A program made the translations under genes and the position numbers. The notes beneath the pieces are model-generated. The model did not search any database. It was not told where the DNA came from and worked only from the letters and a program-made list of their open reading frames with translations. Positions 9,268-17,797 of a stretch of DNA of 60,378 nucleotides are shown here, piece after piece (position 1 is the stretch's first letter; every line of letters starts with the position of its first letter). Source of the DNA: Tissierella sp. (GTDB taxonomy: Bacteria; Bacillota; Clostridia; Tissierellales; Tissierellaceae); contig JAAYGX010000118.1 in the NCBI GenBank assembly GCA_012735585.1, positions 1 to 60,378 on the forward strand, given 5' to 3'.

Positions 9268-9789
9268 CTAGTCTTGAACTATGCCAATGGCTCTCACTGG
9301 AGAACCATCACCATCTTTAATCTTTAAAGGCAATCCATAGAACATAAATGTTTTTCCTTTTGGTATTAATTCTAAGTTCACTAGCCCAGTATATGTAATA
9401 ATATCATTTCCTAATAAAGCTCTTTCCAGATCTTCACTAATATTTCCACCTACAAATCCAGGATTTAAATCAATGATCCTATTTAATTCATCTATTCCTA
9501 CATCTTCAATAAAGAACAAGCCCATTTCCTTTGGCCAAGATTCGCATAATCCAACGACTTGTGCCTTTCCAAAAAATCTATCAATAGGTATCTGGTCTAA
9601 AGTCTCTTTATCTTCATGCATATGAGAATAAGCATCTACATGGGTTCCAGTGTGTGACCCCATACTTATATCTCTAAGTTCCCATGTATTTTTTACATAG
9701 GTATGCACTACATCAATCTTTACTTGAGGATCCCCTGGAAAAACTTCCATATTGGTATATATGGACATGGATAAATCAATTACTTTCAT
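9268..9789 (-). CDS. Cyclase family protein (kynurenine formamidase-like hydrolase)
   Basis: 173-residue metal-dependent hydrolase of the cyclase/kynurenine formamidase family. The zinc or manganese motif HTGTHVDAYSHM, plus the start KVIDLSMSIYTNMEVFPGDP, are characteristic. The substrate is uncertain; these enzymes open N-formylkynurenine, isatin or similar amides. The correct start is the ATG at 9789 directly behind a perfect AAGGAGGT; the reading frame stays open a little upstream. It starts 17 bases after rlmH and is likely co-transcribed with it. Confidence 0.85.
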   Translation of the reverse strand: MKVIDLSMSIYTNMEVFPGDPQVKIDVVHTYVKNTWELRDISMGSHTGTHVDAYSHMHEDKETLDQIPIDRFFGKAQVVGLCESWPKEMGLFFIEDVGIDELNRIIDLNPGFVGGNISEDLERALLGNDIITYTGLVNLELIPKGKTFMFYGLPLKIKDGDGSPVRAIGIVQD

Positions 9790-9806
9790 ATAGACCTCCT
9801 TCAATC

Positions 9807-10286
9807 CTACTTATGATAAGGCTCATTTTTCATAATGCGCCATCCCCTATAAACCTGCTCCAATAATATCAGCCTCATCAATTGATGAGGAAATGTCATT
9901 TTTGAAAAGGATAATTTGAAATCACTTTTACTTCTAACTTCATCCGACAGCCCTAGTGAGCCTCCTATGATAAAAGTGATGTCATTGATGCCACTTACCA
10001 TGATATCCTCCATTTTTTTCGACAAATCTTCTGAGGAAATTTCCCTTCCTTGTATTTCCAGGGAAATAATAAAGGAATTTTGGGGAATTTTAGATAATAT
10101 TTTCTGACCCTCTTTTTCTTTGACTACTTCCATTTCTTTATTTGATAAGTTCTCTGGGGCCTTTTCATCATCTACTTCGATTATTCTTAGATTACAATAT
10201 CTGGATAATCTTTTTGAGAACTCCTTGATGCCTTCTTGTATGTATTTTTCCTTGATCTTTCCAACTGCTATAATATTTATATTCAT
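9807..10286 (-). CDS. rlmH: 23S rRNA (pseudouridine-1915-N3)-methyltransferase
   Basis: 159-residue SPOUT methyltransferase that methylates pseudouridine 1915 in helix 69 of 23S rRNA on assembled ribosomes. The start MNINIIAVGKIKEKYI, the SAM-binding knot FIIGGSLGLSDEV and the C-terminus LEQVYRGWRI..YHK are all present. AGGTGAG precedes the ATG. In Bacillus it lies soon after walJ and htrA; here tpx and a redox operon separate it from them. Confidence 0.97.
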   Translation of the reverse strand: MNINIIAVGKIKEKYIQEGIKEFSKRLSRYCNLRIIEVDDEKAPENLSNKEMEVVKEKEGQKILSKIPQNSFIISLEIQGREISSEDLSKKMEDIMVSGINDITFIIGGSLGLSDEVRSKSDFKLSFSKMTFPHQLMRLILLEQVYRGWRIMKNEPYHK

Positions 10287-10504
10287 TTCTCACCTACAAT
10301 TACATTTATTTACTATAGTATAGCATAAAGGGCAGTCTTTGACCGCCCTAAGTTCACTGAAAGATCCCGTTTCATTATTCAGATTCGTAATATAAAATCC
10401 TAAATTCCCTGCACCCTACTATATATTGCAAAGCGGAACAATACTTCTGCCCCTCTACTCCAGGAGATAATTAGAAATGTTGGTAAATTACATATAATAC
10501 TAAA

Positions 10505-11044
10505 TTAATTTTTATTTCTTAAAAAAAGTAACATAGGCTCTATTGTAGCTTTGTCAATAAAGTCTGTTTTCCTTCCAAATGTATCTAAAATTCCTTTATC
10601 ATCTTCAGTTAGATCCTCAGGTTTTTTCTTAGTAATTACCTTTTTAAGCATTCCCATCATAGCCTTATGTACAAATCCCAGTGATTTATAATCAATATCA
10701 CCACGTAAATGGTAAAATTTAATTCTATTTCTCATTTCTTCAGAAAAGTTCTTTTCTATAATGGGGCTAAAAACTTCCTCTCTATCTGTGGCGGCAATTC
10801 CTACTGTAAAAACTACTATGTTTTTATCTTTTAATGCTTCATAATTTTTAGTAATAATTGAAATACCAGCGATTTTAGATGCATACAATCCGCCACCATA
10901 AATAATAGTATCGTATTTTATAAAATTACTAATTTTCACTTTTGAAGATTCATATAAATCTGCCTTAGCTTCTTCAGCTATCCATTGTGCATATTTTTTA
11001 GTATTTCCATACTTTGACGTATAGATTACAGCTATACTATTCAT
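10505..11044 (-). CDS. Flavodoxin-domain protein
   Basis: 179-residue flavodoxin-like protein. The start SIAVIYTSKYGNTKKYAQWIA carries the FMN phosphate loop TSKYGNT; YGGGLYASKI and FTVGIAA follow as the other FMN loops. It resembles the HemG / flavodoxin_5 group and probably carries electrons with FMN. The start is ATG at 11044 behind GGAGGGAG; a TTG at 11059 is in frame but covers that site. Last gene of the marR operon, 15 bases after the broken FMN-binding gene. Confidence 0.88.
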   Translation of the reverse strand: MNSIAVIYTSKYGNTKKYAQWIAEEAKADLYESSKVKISNFIKYDTIIYGGGLYASKIAGISIITKNYEALKDKNIVVFTVGIAATDREEVFSPIIEKNFSEEMRNRIKFYHLRGDIDYKSLGFVHKAMMGMLKKVITKKKPEDLTEDDKGILDTFGRKTDFIDKATIEPMLLFLRNKN

Positions 11045-11059
11045 ATAATCTCCCTCCAA

Positions 11060-11428
11060 TTAATTATTTAAAGCAATATCTATTGCTTTTAGTATGACTT
11101 TACTACTCACAGTAACTCCTGAAATAAAATCAACATTTAAATCCTGTTTATCAATTACATCTTGAATAATTGTTTCTGCCTTTCCTCCAAATCCATTTTC
11201 GTGTTCTAAAATTATAATTTCATATACTTTATGTTTTCTAATACTTCTTCAATTACTTTTACTGGAGTTATATTGTATTCACCTTCATAAGTCCCATCAT
11301 CTATATTAGATAAATCTAAATTGGATATGGTAATCTGACTTGCTTTGTTAATTATCTTGGATTTAATTATGATCCACCCAATCCAAGTACACAAATTAAG
11401 ACTATTAAAATAATAATCTTTTTTTCAC
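11060..11428 (-). pseudogene. FMN-binding domain protein, frameshifted
   Basis: Remnant of a small secreted or membrane-anchored FMN_bind protein. Reading across frames gives a GTG start, KKIIILIVLICVLG (signal-like), DLSNIDDGTYEGEYNITPVKV, LEHENGFGGKAETIIQDVI and ISGVTVSSKVILKAIDIAL, in correct order for an FMN-binding domain with its SGVT/S flavin-attachment region. At least three frameshifts separate them: in the run of seven A after the GTG, near 11371, and near 11243 where one base seems missing. The GTG is 3 bases after marR with GAGAAGG in the marR tail. Sequencing error is an alternative, but three in one gene makes decay likelier. Confidence 0.75.
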
Positions 11429-11431
11429 TTT

Positions 11432-11911
11432 TTAAACCTTCTCATAAATTATTCTATCCTCAATACTTTGTATATTATCTATAAGTCTAAATAAAATATT
11501 GTCTAGTTCTTTAATTTCTACATTTGTTAGTACTTTGAAAAATTCATCAATAAATTTCTGGTCCATATTTTCTCTTATTTTTATATATTCTTGAATTTTT
11601 TCCGTGGGAATTATGCGTAATACACGATTATCTACATTATCCTTTTCAATTCTTAAAAATCCCTTCTCTTGAATTTTAATAGCAAGTTGTTTTGTATTTT
11701 GATGAGACGTCCCCATTTGATTAGCTAATTCACTAAGTGTCGGTGGAGTTTCAAAAAAGTTTGTTAGGACTAGCATTAAAAACCATTGCTTAGTAGTAAG
11801 TTCATTTAGAAATGTATTTCCAATTGTTTCAAGTTTAGTAGAAAGTAAAAAAAACATCCCAAAGATACGATATCTCTTATCAATATCCTTTAATTTCTCC
11901 AGTTTATCCAT
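11432..11911 (-). CDS. MarR family transcriptional regulator
   Basis: 159-residue winged-helix regulator. Helix-turn-helix PTLSELANQMGTSHQNTKQLA at about residues 57-77 is followed by the wing IEKDNVDNRVLRIIPT, which carries the MarR-type D-N-R contact. It heads an operon with the broken FMN-binding gene and the flavodoxin. A perfect palindrome directly upstream is very probably its own operator. GGAGGAATGAT precedes the ATG. It may sense redox state or an electrophile, judged only from its neighbours. Confidence 0.9.
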   Translation of the reverse strand: MDKLEKLKDIDKRYRIFGMFFLLSTKLETIGNTFLNELTTKQWFLMLVLTNFFETPPTLSELANQMGTSHQNTKQLAIKIQEKGFLRIEKDNVDNRVLRIIPTEKIQEYIKIRENMDQKFIDEFFKVLTNVEIKELDNILFRLIDNIQSIEDRIIYEKV

Positions 11912-11925
11912 ATCATTCCTCCTAG

Positions 11926-11981
11926 GTAAAATAAAGGTAATATATTACCTTTATTTTACTCTTTGCTGGCAATGATATCAA
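11926..11981 (-). promoter_or_regulatory. marR operon promoter and 34-bp palindromic operator
   Basis: Minus-strand promoter: TTGATA (11976-11981), 17-base spacer, TAAAAT (11953-11958). The palindrome runs from 11926 to 11959, each half GTAAAATAAAGGTAATA and its exact complement. The palindrome covers the -10 element and the expected start site, so a bound dimer would block transcription. It ends 14 bases before the marR ATG. Confidence 0.85.
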
Positions 11982-12004
11982 GTTAAATTTGCGTAAAGTA
12001 CATA

Positions 12005-12040
12005 AAAAGAAAAACGATACAAATATTTCTATCTGCATCG
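12005..12040 (-). terminator. Intrinsic terminator of tpx
   Basis: Minus-strand hairpin CGATGCAGATA-GAAA-TATTTGTATCG (two G-T pairs, stable GAAA loop) followed by TTTTTCTTTTT. Confidence 0.85.
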
Positions 12041-12051
12041 CCTCTTAACAA

Positions 12052-12567
12052 CTATATTAATTTTTTAACTTCCTCTAAAACTTTATCATAGTCAGGGTGT
12101 GTCCCTACTTCCTTTACGTATTCCACGTATTTTACTGTATTGTCCCTATCTAGAACTACGATACCTCTACTTAATAATCTTAGCTCCTCTATTACAAATC
12201 CATAGTTTAATCCAAAGGATAAATCCCTATGATCTGATAGTGTGATTACCTTATCTATGCCGTGTGCTCCACAAAATCTTGATTGTGCAAATGGTAAATC
12301 CACTGATAATGTCAATATAACAACATCGCCTAAGTCTGCTGCCATTTCGTTAAAGTTAATAGTTTGTAGTTCACAAACTCCTGTATCAACTGAAGGTAAT
12401 ACGGAAATTATCTTAATATTGTCTCCTGCATCCTTTAAGGAATATGGTGTTAAATCATTTTTTAGTACGGTGAAGTCTGGTCCCTTGTCACCAACTTTTA
12501 TCTCTTTTCCAATTAAGGTAATTGGGTTACCTTGCATTGTAAATATATCTTCTCTTCTTTCGGTCAT
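12052..12567 (-). CDS. tpx: Thiol peroxidase (atypical 2-Cys peroxiredoxin)
   Basis: 171-residue peroxiredoxin that reduces H2O2 and alkyl hydroperoxides with thioredoxin. The peroxidatic Cys65 in DTGVCELQT and resolving Cys99 in SRFCGAHGID are the Tpx pair. Start is ATG at 12567 behind GGAGGAG; a longer frame reaching 12588 has no reason to be used. It follows htrA by 54 bases. Confidence 0.95.
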   Translation of the reverse strand: MTERREDIFTMQGNPITLIGKEIKVGDKGPDFTVLKNDLTPYSLKDAGDNIKIISVLPSVDTGVCELQTINFNEMAADLGDVVILTLSVDLPFAQSRFCGAHGIDKVITLSDHRDLSFGLNYGFVIEELRLLSRGIVVLDRDNTVKYVEYVKEVGTHPDYDKVLEEVKKLI

Positions 12568-12621
12568 TATAAAATCTCCTCCTATCATATAGGATATCTA
12601 CCCAATAAAAATTAATTTATC

Positions 12622-13797
12622 CTAAAACCTTTTGAAAGTAATTTCCACTTCCATTTCTTCTCCGTCCCTTATGATTTTTAAAGTGGCGCTGTCTCCAACT
12701 CTATAATTATATAGCATCTTTCTTAAACTGGTCATAGATTCAATTGGTATATCATCAATCTCTATAATAGCATCTAAAGATTTTAGTCCAGCCTCTGCTG
12801 CAGCTGATTCAGGAATTACTTCTAGTACTACAACTCCATATTCTAAACTTAAATTTATACCTACTTTTCTTTCAAAAACCTCAACAGCTTCCCCAGTAAA
12901 ACCAATATATACACTGTTAAATTCACCCTCTTGGATTACTTCTTCTACTATGGGTTTTACAAGATTTATTGGTATTGCAAATCCTAATCCTTCTCCTGTT
13001 TGTATCTTTGCTGTATTGATTCCTATTACTTGACCTTGGCTATTTAAAAGAGGTCCACCGCTATTTCCTGGATTAATAGATGCATCAGTCTGAATCAGAT
13101 CCTCTATGACATTATATTGATCAATTCGAATGGACCTGTGAAGACCACTTATGACACCAGATGTTACTGATCTTTGAAAGTCTAGTCCCAATGGATTTCC
13201 AATGGCAACAGCCAGCTCCCCAACTTCTAAATTATCAGAATCCCCCATCTCTGCAACTTGAAGATCCAAACCTTCTGCCTTTACCACAGCTAAATCTAAC
13301 ATTTGATCATACCATAAGACTTCTCCTGCTAAGGTATCTCCATTTTCAAACAAAACATTGATACTCTTTGCGTTTCCATCCCCTATTACATGAGAGTTTG
13401 TCAATATATATCCCCTACGATCAATTATAACTCCTGATCCCACACCTTCCTCTGCTCTTTCCCAAATCCAATCCCTGGTGACTACAACTGTAGTAATTCC
13501 AACTACAGAACTCATTGTCTTTTTAGCTACCGCTGTTACTGTATTTATGTTTTCTGATGGATTGATTATGATTTCATTTATAGGGCTATTATTGCCTATA
13601 TTTTGATATATACCAGGAATTGGTAATATCCTGCCATATATATAAGTCGGTGCTATATATGAAGATACTATTCCTCCTATAATTGCAGATACTAGAGCTA
13701 CAACAATATAAGAAAAAAATCTGGGTTTCTTAGGTGGTCTATTATAGCTTTGATAGTTATAATTACTATAATTGCCAAAATCATTGTCATTATCCAT
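12622..13797 (-). CDS. htrA: HtrA-like trypsin-family serine protease with PDZ domain
   Basis: 391-residue membrane-anchored protease for damaged or misfolded envelope proteins. Order: cytoplasmic Asn/Tyr-rich tail (1-25), one membrane segment (about 28-50), trypsin domain with His in LTNSHVIGDG, Asp in QMLDLAVVKAEG and Ser in NPGNSGGPLLN, then one PDZ domain (about 295-391). All catalytic residues are present. TTGGAGGCG precedes the ATG. It follows walJ by 21 bases, the same walJ-htrA order as in Bacillus. Confidence 0.95.
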   Translation of the reverse strand: MDNDNDFGNYSNYNYQSYNRPPKKPRFFSYIVVALVSAIIGGIVSSYIAPTYIYGRILPIPGIYQNIGNNSPINEIIINPSENINTVTAVAKKTMSSVVGITTVVVTRDWIWERAEEGVGSGVIIDRRGYILTNSHVIGDGNAKSINVLFENGDTLAGEVLWYDQMLDLAVVKAEGLDLQVAEMGDSDNLEVGELAVAIGNPLGLDFQRSVTSGVISGLHRSIRIDQYNVIEDLIQTDASINPGNSGGPLLNSQGQVIGINTAKIQTGEGLGFAIPINLVKPIVEEVIQEGEFNSVYIGFTGEAVEVFERKVGINLSLEYGVVVLEVIPESAAAEAGLKSLDAIIEIDDIPIESMTSLRKMLYNYRVGDSATLKIIRDGEEMEVEITFKRF

Positions 13798-13818
13798 TTG
13801 AACGCCTCCAATTTGTAC

Positions 13819-14616
13819 TTATTCTAAACAAAATATTTCAGTCGCTCTATCTCTGTGGGAAAGCCCTAATACTATATCCTTTTCAATATCTATTCCCTGA
13901 CTTAATATACAGTTTTTAACTGTTTCTAATGCTAAATCAGGGACATTATTATCCTGACTTAAATGACCTAACAAAACGATCTCACCATTGCCCTTAAGAA
14001 TATTGCCTAGTATCCTACCACAATCATCATTAGATAAATGTCCTTTAGTACTTAATATTCGCTGTTTCAGTGGCCAAGGGTAGCTTCCTTCCTTTAACAT
14101 GGTGATATCATGATTGGATTCCATAAAATATAGGTGTGAATCTTTGATTTTATCTATCATATTATCATTTACCCATCCTGTATCCGTTACAACACTTATT
14201 TTTTTATTCTTATTATGAATGATATATCCAACAGGGTCAGCTGCATCATGAAATATACCTAAAGGATATACTGTTATATCCTTTATTTCAAAATATTTTT
14301 CTGTTGTAAAAATCTTTATATTCTCTTCTTTTATTTTACCTATGGTTCTTTCCATACCTACCCATGTATCTTCATTAGCATAGATTGGTATACCAAATCT
14401 CCTTGATAATACTCCTACGCCCTTTGTATGATCTATATGCTCATGGGTTACAAATATTGCGTCTATAGTAGTAGGGTCTACATCAATAGATGATAATAAT
14501 CCCTGTATTGTTTTGCCACTGAATCCTGCATCTATTAAAATCCTTGAACTTTTTGTTTCTATATACTGGCAATTGCCACTACTACCACTTGATAATGAAC
14601 AAAACTTTATTTCCAT
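13819..14616 (-). CDS. walJ: MBL-fold hydrolase WalJ/YycJ
   Basis: 265-residue metallo-beta-lactamase-fold protein of the WalJ (YycJ) family, linked to the WalRK operon and reported to act as a DNA exonuclease in some firmicutes. The start CSLSSGSSGNCQYIE is diagnostic. Metal ligands appear in THEHIDHTKG and VTDTGW, and a late His in GLSHRDRATE. It is separated from yycI by a terminator and a 293-base gap, so here it probably has its own promoter with htrA. Confidence 0.93.
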   Translation of the reverse strand: MEIKFCSLSSGSSGNCQYIETKSSRILIDAGFSGKTIQGLLSSIDVDPTTIDAIFVTHEHIDHTKGVGVLSRRFGIPIYANEDTWVGMERTIGKIKEENIKIFTTEKYFEIKDITVYPLGIFHDAADPVGYIIHNKNKKISVVTDTGWVNDNMIDKIKDSHLYFMESNHDITMLKEGSYPWPLKQRILSTKGHLSNDDCGRILGNILKGNGEIVLLGHLSQDNNVPDLALETVKNCILSQGIDIEKDIVLGLSHRDRATEIFCLE

Positions 14617-14883
14617 TGTATAATTTCCCCCAATTCTAGTCTAACTATTATATTATAGACTATTTAAGTTTAAAAAAACAGTGCCCTTAGTACCTCAGAC
14701 TCTATTTAACTCTTTACATATTACGCAGGCGAATTTAATCTAATTCATTTGCTCACAACCTTTATTTACTCCGTAGGATTTTGTTCCGGAGTGCCCGTAG
14801 GGCGTACATTCGCATGAATTAGGAATTCTTTGCGTTTGACCTACCATCAATTTACAGAAAACCACTGTAAATTGGGTTAGGTC
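14617..14883. other. Non-coding structured intergenic segment
   Basis: Between walJ and the WalRK operon terminator. It holds no plausible ORF but several dyads: ACTCCG/CGGAGT near 14769-14797, a GCCC/GGGC pair around CGTA near 14802, and a long stem at 14838-14883 whose core is CAATTTACAG / CTGTAAATTG flanked by GACCTA and TAGGTC. Base composition is richer in G and C than the surroundings. It may be a dispersed intergenic repeat or an RNA; I cannot name a family. Confidence 0.4.
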
Positions 14884-14885
14884 AT

Positions 14886-14911
14886 AAAAAAAAAGGAGAC
14901 TAATCTCCTTT
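14886..14911 (-). terminator. Terminator of the WalRK operon
   Basis: Minus-strand hairpin AAAGGAGA-TTAG-TCTCCTTT followed by a run of T. It overlaps the last bases of yycI. Confidence 0.85.
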
Positions 14912-15755
14912 AATAATTATCTATAAATACCTTATGCCCGTCTTCAAACTGAATTCTCCATGCTGGTATTGTTTTTCCTTGTTTTGCTTCTAAGGGATTT
15001 TGAATATAATCATGTTTTTCTGGTTCAAAGTAATAACTTAGGGATATATCTTTTACAGTTTTTCCATAGACTTGATTCATACTTAGTAATCCCAACATGG
15101 ACTTAGGTGCACTACTTATAAATATTGGTGTATCTCCAACCTCAATAACATTTAGCCATTGACGTTCAAATTTTGTGATGCCAGTATTATCCAGTTGGAT
15201 GTTTGTAAAGGCAGATTCTAAATACTTTTCATTATATATCTTTGAGAATTCTAAATGATACCTATCATTTCCTTCTCTAATATGTGATAATTTCATATCT
15301 GATGTGTCAAATTTTAAATCCTTTAGATAATTCGTAGCAACTTCTATTGCATCATCATTGTTATGCAAAACTTTAGAATCCTCTGTTTTATTAGACTCAT
15401 AGATTAAAAGTTTGCTATTTAGTATCGTCAATTTTTCATTTTTATCTTCAATTTCTACAAAACCATCACTCTTAATAGAAATCTTACCATTTCCATCAAA
15501 GAACTTTTCATTAAGTTCTTGAGTATTAAAATCCTCATATTCTACTATTAAACTTTGAAGACTAGGAATCTCCCTTGGTATTTCCGTGGGAACAATGATA
15601 TCCTTATTTGATAATAGTCTAATAGAATCCTCTACAAATTCCTCACTAACAAGTGTCTCCACTGTTTCATTTGTATTGAATAATGCTAAAATTAGTAAAA
15701 GATTTACCACAATAAAAGATATTATTAAAATTGTTTTCGCTTTAGACCAATCCAT
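14910..15755 (-). CDS. yycI: WalRK regulatory membrane protein YycI (WalI)
   Basis: 281-residue protein with one N-terminal membrane anchor (WSKAKTILIISFIVVNLLLI) and an extracellular YycI domain. In Bacillus YycH and YycI form a complex that restrains the WalK kinase; in Staphylococcus they activate it. AAGGTGAG precedes the ATG. It starts 12 bases after yycH, which is broken here, so it may lack its usual partner. Confidence 0.88.
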   Translation of the reverse strand: MDWSKAKTILIISFIVVNLLLILALFNTNETVETLVSEEFVEDSIRLLSNKDIIVPTEIPREIPSLQSLIVEYEDFNTQELNEKFFDGNGKISIKSDGFVEIEDKNEKLTILNSKLLIYESNKTEDSKVLHNNDDAIEVATNYLKDLKFDTSDMKLSHIREGNDRYHLEFSKIYNEKYLESAFTNIQLDNTGITKFERQWLNVIEVGDTPIFISSAPKSMLGLLSMNQVYGKTVKDISLSYYFEPEKHDYIQNPLEAKQGKTIPAWRIQFEDGHKVFIDNY

Positions 15756-15767
15756 TTAACTCACCTT

Positions 15768-17189
15768 TTATCTTTCATAGACTAAAATAGCATTATATGC
15801 ATTAAATGCATAAGTTGTACCATTATATCTAATGGCCCAAACAGGAATTAGTTTTTCATCTTGTTCCATTAAACATGGATCAAAATATGCAAGAGTAATG
15901 TCTTCAATAGATGCTAGAACATCATTCGTAATATTCAAAGTTACTTCTTCTTCCACCAAATTATTATCTCTTAAATAAATTTGTGCAAAATAATTGTAAT
16001 TTTTATCTATTACATCATAAGCTGCTAACATCTTTTCTTCTTCAATTATTCTATTTGGAATCTTGTTCATTTCTCTTCTTGCATAATATTTATAGCTTCT
16101 TACATGATCGTTAAATACTTCAATCGTTACGTATTCTCCAACCTCTTTGTTCCCAAGTATAACTGGTATACCCCTTACTCTATATCTAAAATATAATCGA
16201 TATCCTTGATTTCCATCTTGTTCTATTTCTTGTGTCCCCGCTAGATACATTCCTTTCTCAACATCTGCCTTATGAGATAAAAAGTCTGCAGCAGTTGATA
16301 GACTTAAAAATAGATTTCTTTCAGTTACTGTGTTTTCTTAAGCCTGAAAATATTCAATTGTACCATTGGTATTCAGTTTTAGTACTTGCTGATTATATAC
16401 ATATATAGTAGACCCATTGCCTTCTACTATTTGTCTTATATAGGCTATGTCATTTTCAATAAACTTTTCTGCCAATTGCTCTTTTTCTTTATTGGTATAT
16501 GAGAACAAATCATTCGCTACATATATCTCTGGTAATGAATAGTCAATCTCAAGAGGTATAAATATATTGCTCTTTACCCCAAACTCTTTGATGGAGTGAT
16601 AGTTGATGTGCTCTTCTTCTGCAATAATTTCATCTATCTCTTCTTTCAATAAAGAAGTATCAATACCACTGGCATTAGCCACTAAGTGCTTTTCCCCATG
16701 AGAAAAAATAAAAAAAGGACTACTACTACCTAAATAAATATAAATACTGTCTATATTAGGCATAATATCCACTATACTATTTGGGTTTTTAATATCCCAA
16801 GCCCTAGTTAAAATGTAAGTATTGGTATCATCTGAGAAATAGAATATTACAGATTTTACATCATGATAGCTTAGATATTCATCATTGGTAATTTCACTTA
16901 TTTCTATGTCCTCTGAACTTAAGGCTTCTATTAAATTGTCCCTAGATTTTGACCACATACCATATTTAGAATCTTCATACAGAGTAGTATGATTGGACTC
17001 ACTAAAATTTAATAAATACTTATTTGGGGCAATCATATCAGATAAGACATAAGAATATTCATCACTAACCCTATCTTCTGTAACCATTCTGATCAATTGA
17101 TCAGGGGGTTGAAGCCACAAATCTTTAACTAATAACATACTAATACTTACCAAGAATATTAGTAGAAAAGTCTTTAACCTTTCTTTCAT
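15768..17189 (-). pseudogene. yycH: WalRK regulatory protein YycH (WalH), interrupted by in-frame stop
   Basis: One continuous reading frame of 473 codons plus stop, the right size for YycH, is cut by a single TAA at 16338-16340. The upstream part (283 residues) has an N-terminal membrane segment and the YycH N-domain. The downstream part continues in the same frame (ENTVTERNLFL..., then MYLAGTQEIEQDGNQGYRL) and keeps the conserved C-domain ending VWAIRYNGTTYAFNAYNA. No frameshift is needed: one base change would restore the gene. An ATG at 16250 has AAAGGA directly touching it, too close for good reinitiation. A sequencing error or real loss of function are both possible. Confidence 0.8.
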
Positions 17190-17218
17190 TTAAATCACAT
17201 CTCCCATCCTGGTAAGCA

Positions 17219-17710
17219 TTATTTCCTTAATTGTGTTAATCCACCAAATCTATTATCATTTGGACTTATAATACTATTTTCAGTAATAGACTTATCATAT
17301 ACAAATATGATATATTCCTTAACTTCGATACCTTCTATATCAAAGTCAACTACTACCTTATTAATTCCCATTACTAAATCTATTTGTTTTTGAAAAAATC
17401 CCATATTTCCTGAAGTTACTGTTTCAGAAAATATTTCTATATAATCATCTTCTGAAGGTAGACGGTCTAGATTAAAACTCTTCTTTGTAAGATCAGTTGT
17501 TCCATAAACTTCAATTGTAACATCTGTACCAGTAGGAGCTTTTCCATTGATCAAATAAACCTTATCTGTTATAGAAAATGAGCTTTTAGTTGGATTTAAT
17601 ACCTCGTATTTGCTAGAATCCACTTCTGTAGCATAAGTCTGGTCGCTAAATAAACCGATGCTTACAATACTTAGGACTATTAACATACAAGTCACAAATT
17701 TTTTCAACAC
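17219..17710 (-). CDS. Secreted hypothetical protein in the wal operon
   Basis: 163-residue protein with a clear signal peptide (LKKFVTCMLIVLSIVSIGLF) and likely cleavage after QTYA. The mature part has strand-like segments (DKVYLINGKAPTGTDVTIEVYG) that resemble an Ig-like or bacterial big-domain fold. I do not recognise the family. The start is GTG with AGGAGG seven bases upstream. It lies between walK and yycH in the same direction, where Bacillus has no gene, so a role near the WalK sensor or the cell wall is inferred. Confidence 0.78.
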   Translation of the reverse strand: MLKKFVTCMLIVLSIVSIGLFSDQTYATEVDSSKYEVLNPTKSSFSITDKVYLINGKAPTGTDVTIEVYGTTDLTKKSFNLDRLPSEDDYIEIFSETVTSGNMGFFQKQIDLVMGINKVVVDFDIEGIEVKEYIIFVYDKSITENSIISPNDNRFGGLTQLRK

Positions 17711-17797
17711 TTAAATACCTCCTATCTACCTATAATTATCTATTATTATTATATAATAATTATATTACAAATATATTACAACACAGTTAAGAATAAG

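Noticed and set aside
10329-10349. Hairpin AGGGC.GTC / GAC.GCCCT as flavodoxin terminator
   Set aside because: It has a mismatch and only TTTAT after it, and it lies 150 bases beyond the stop; not strong enough to list.
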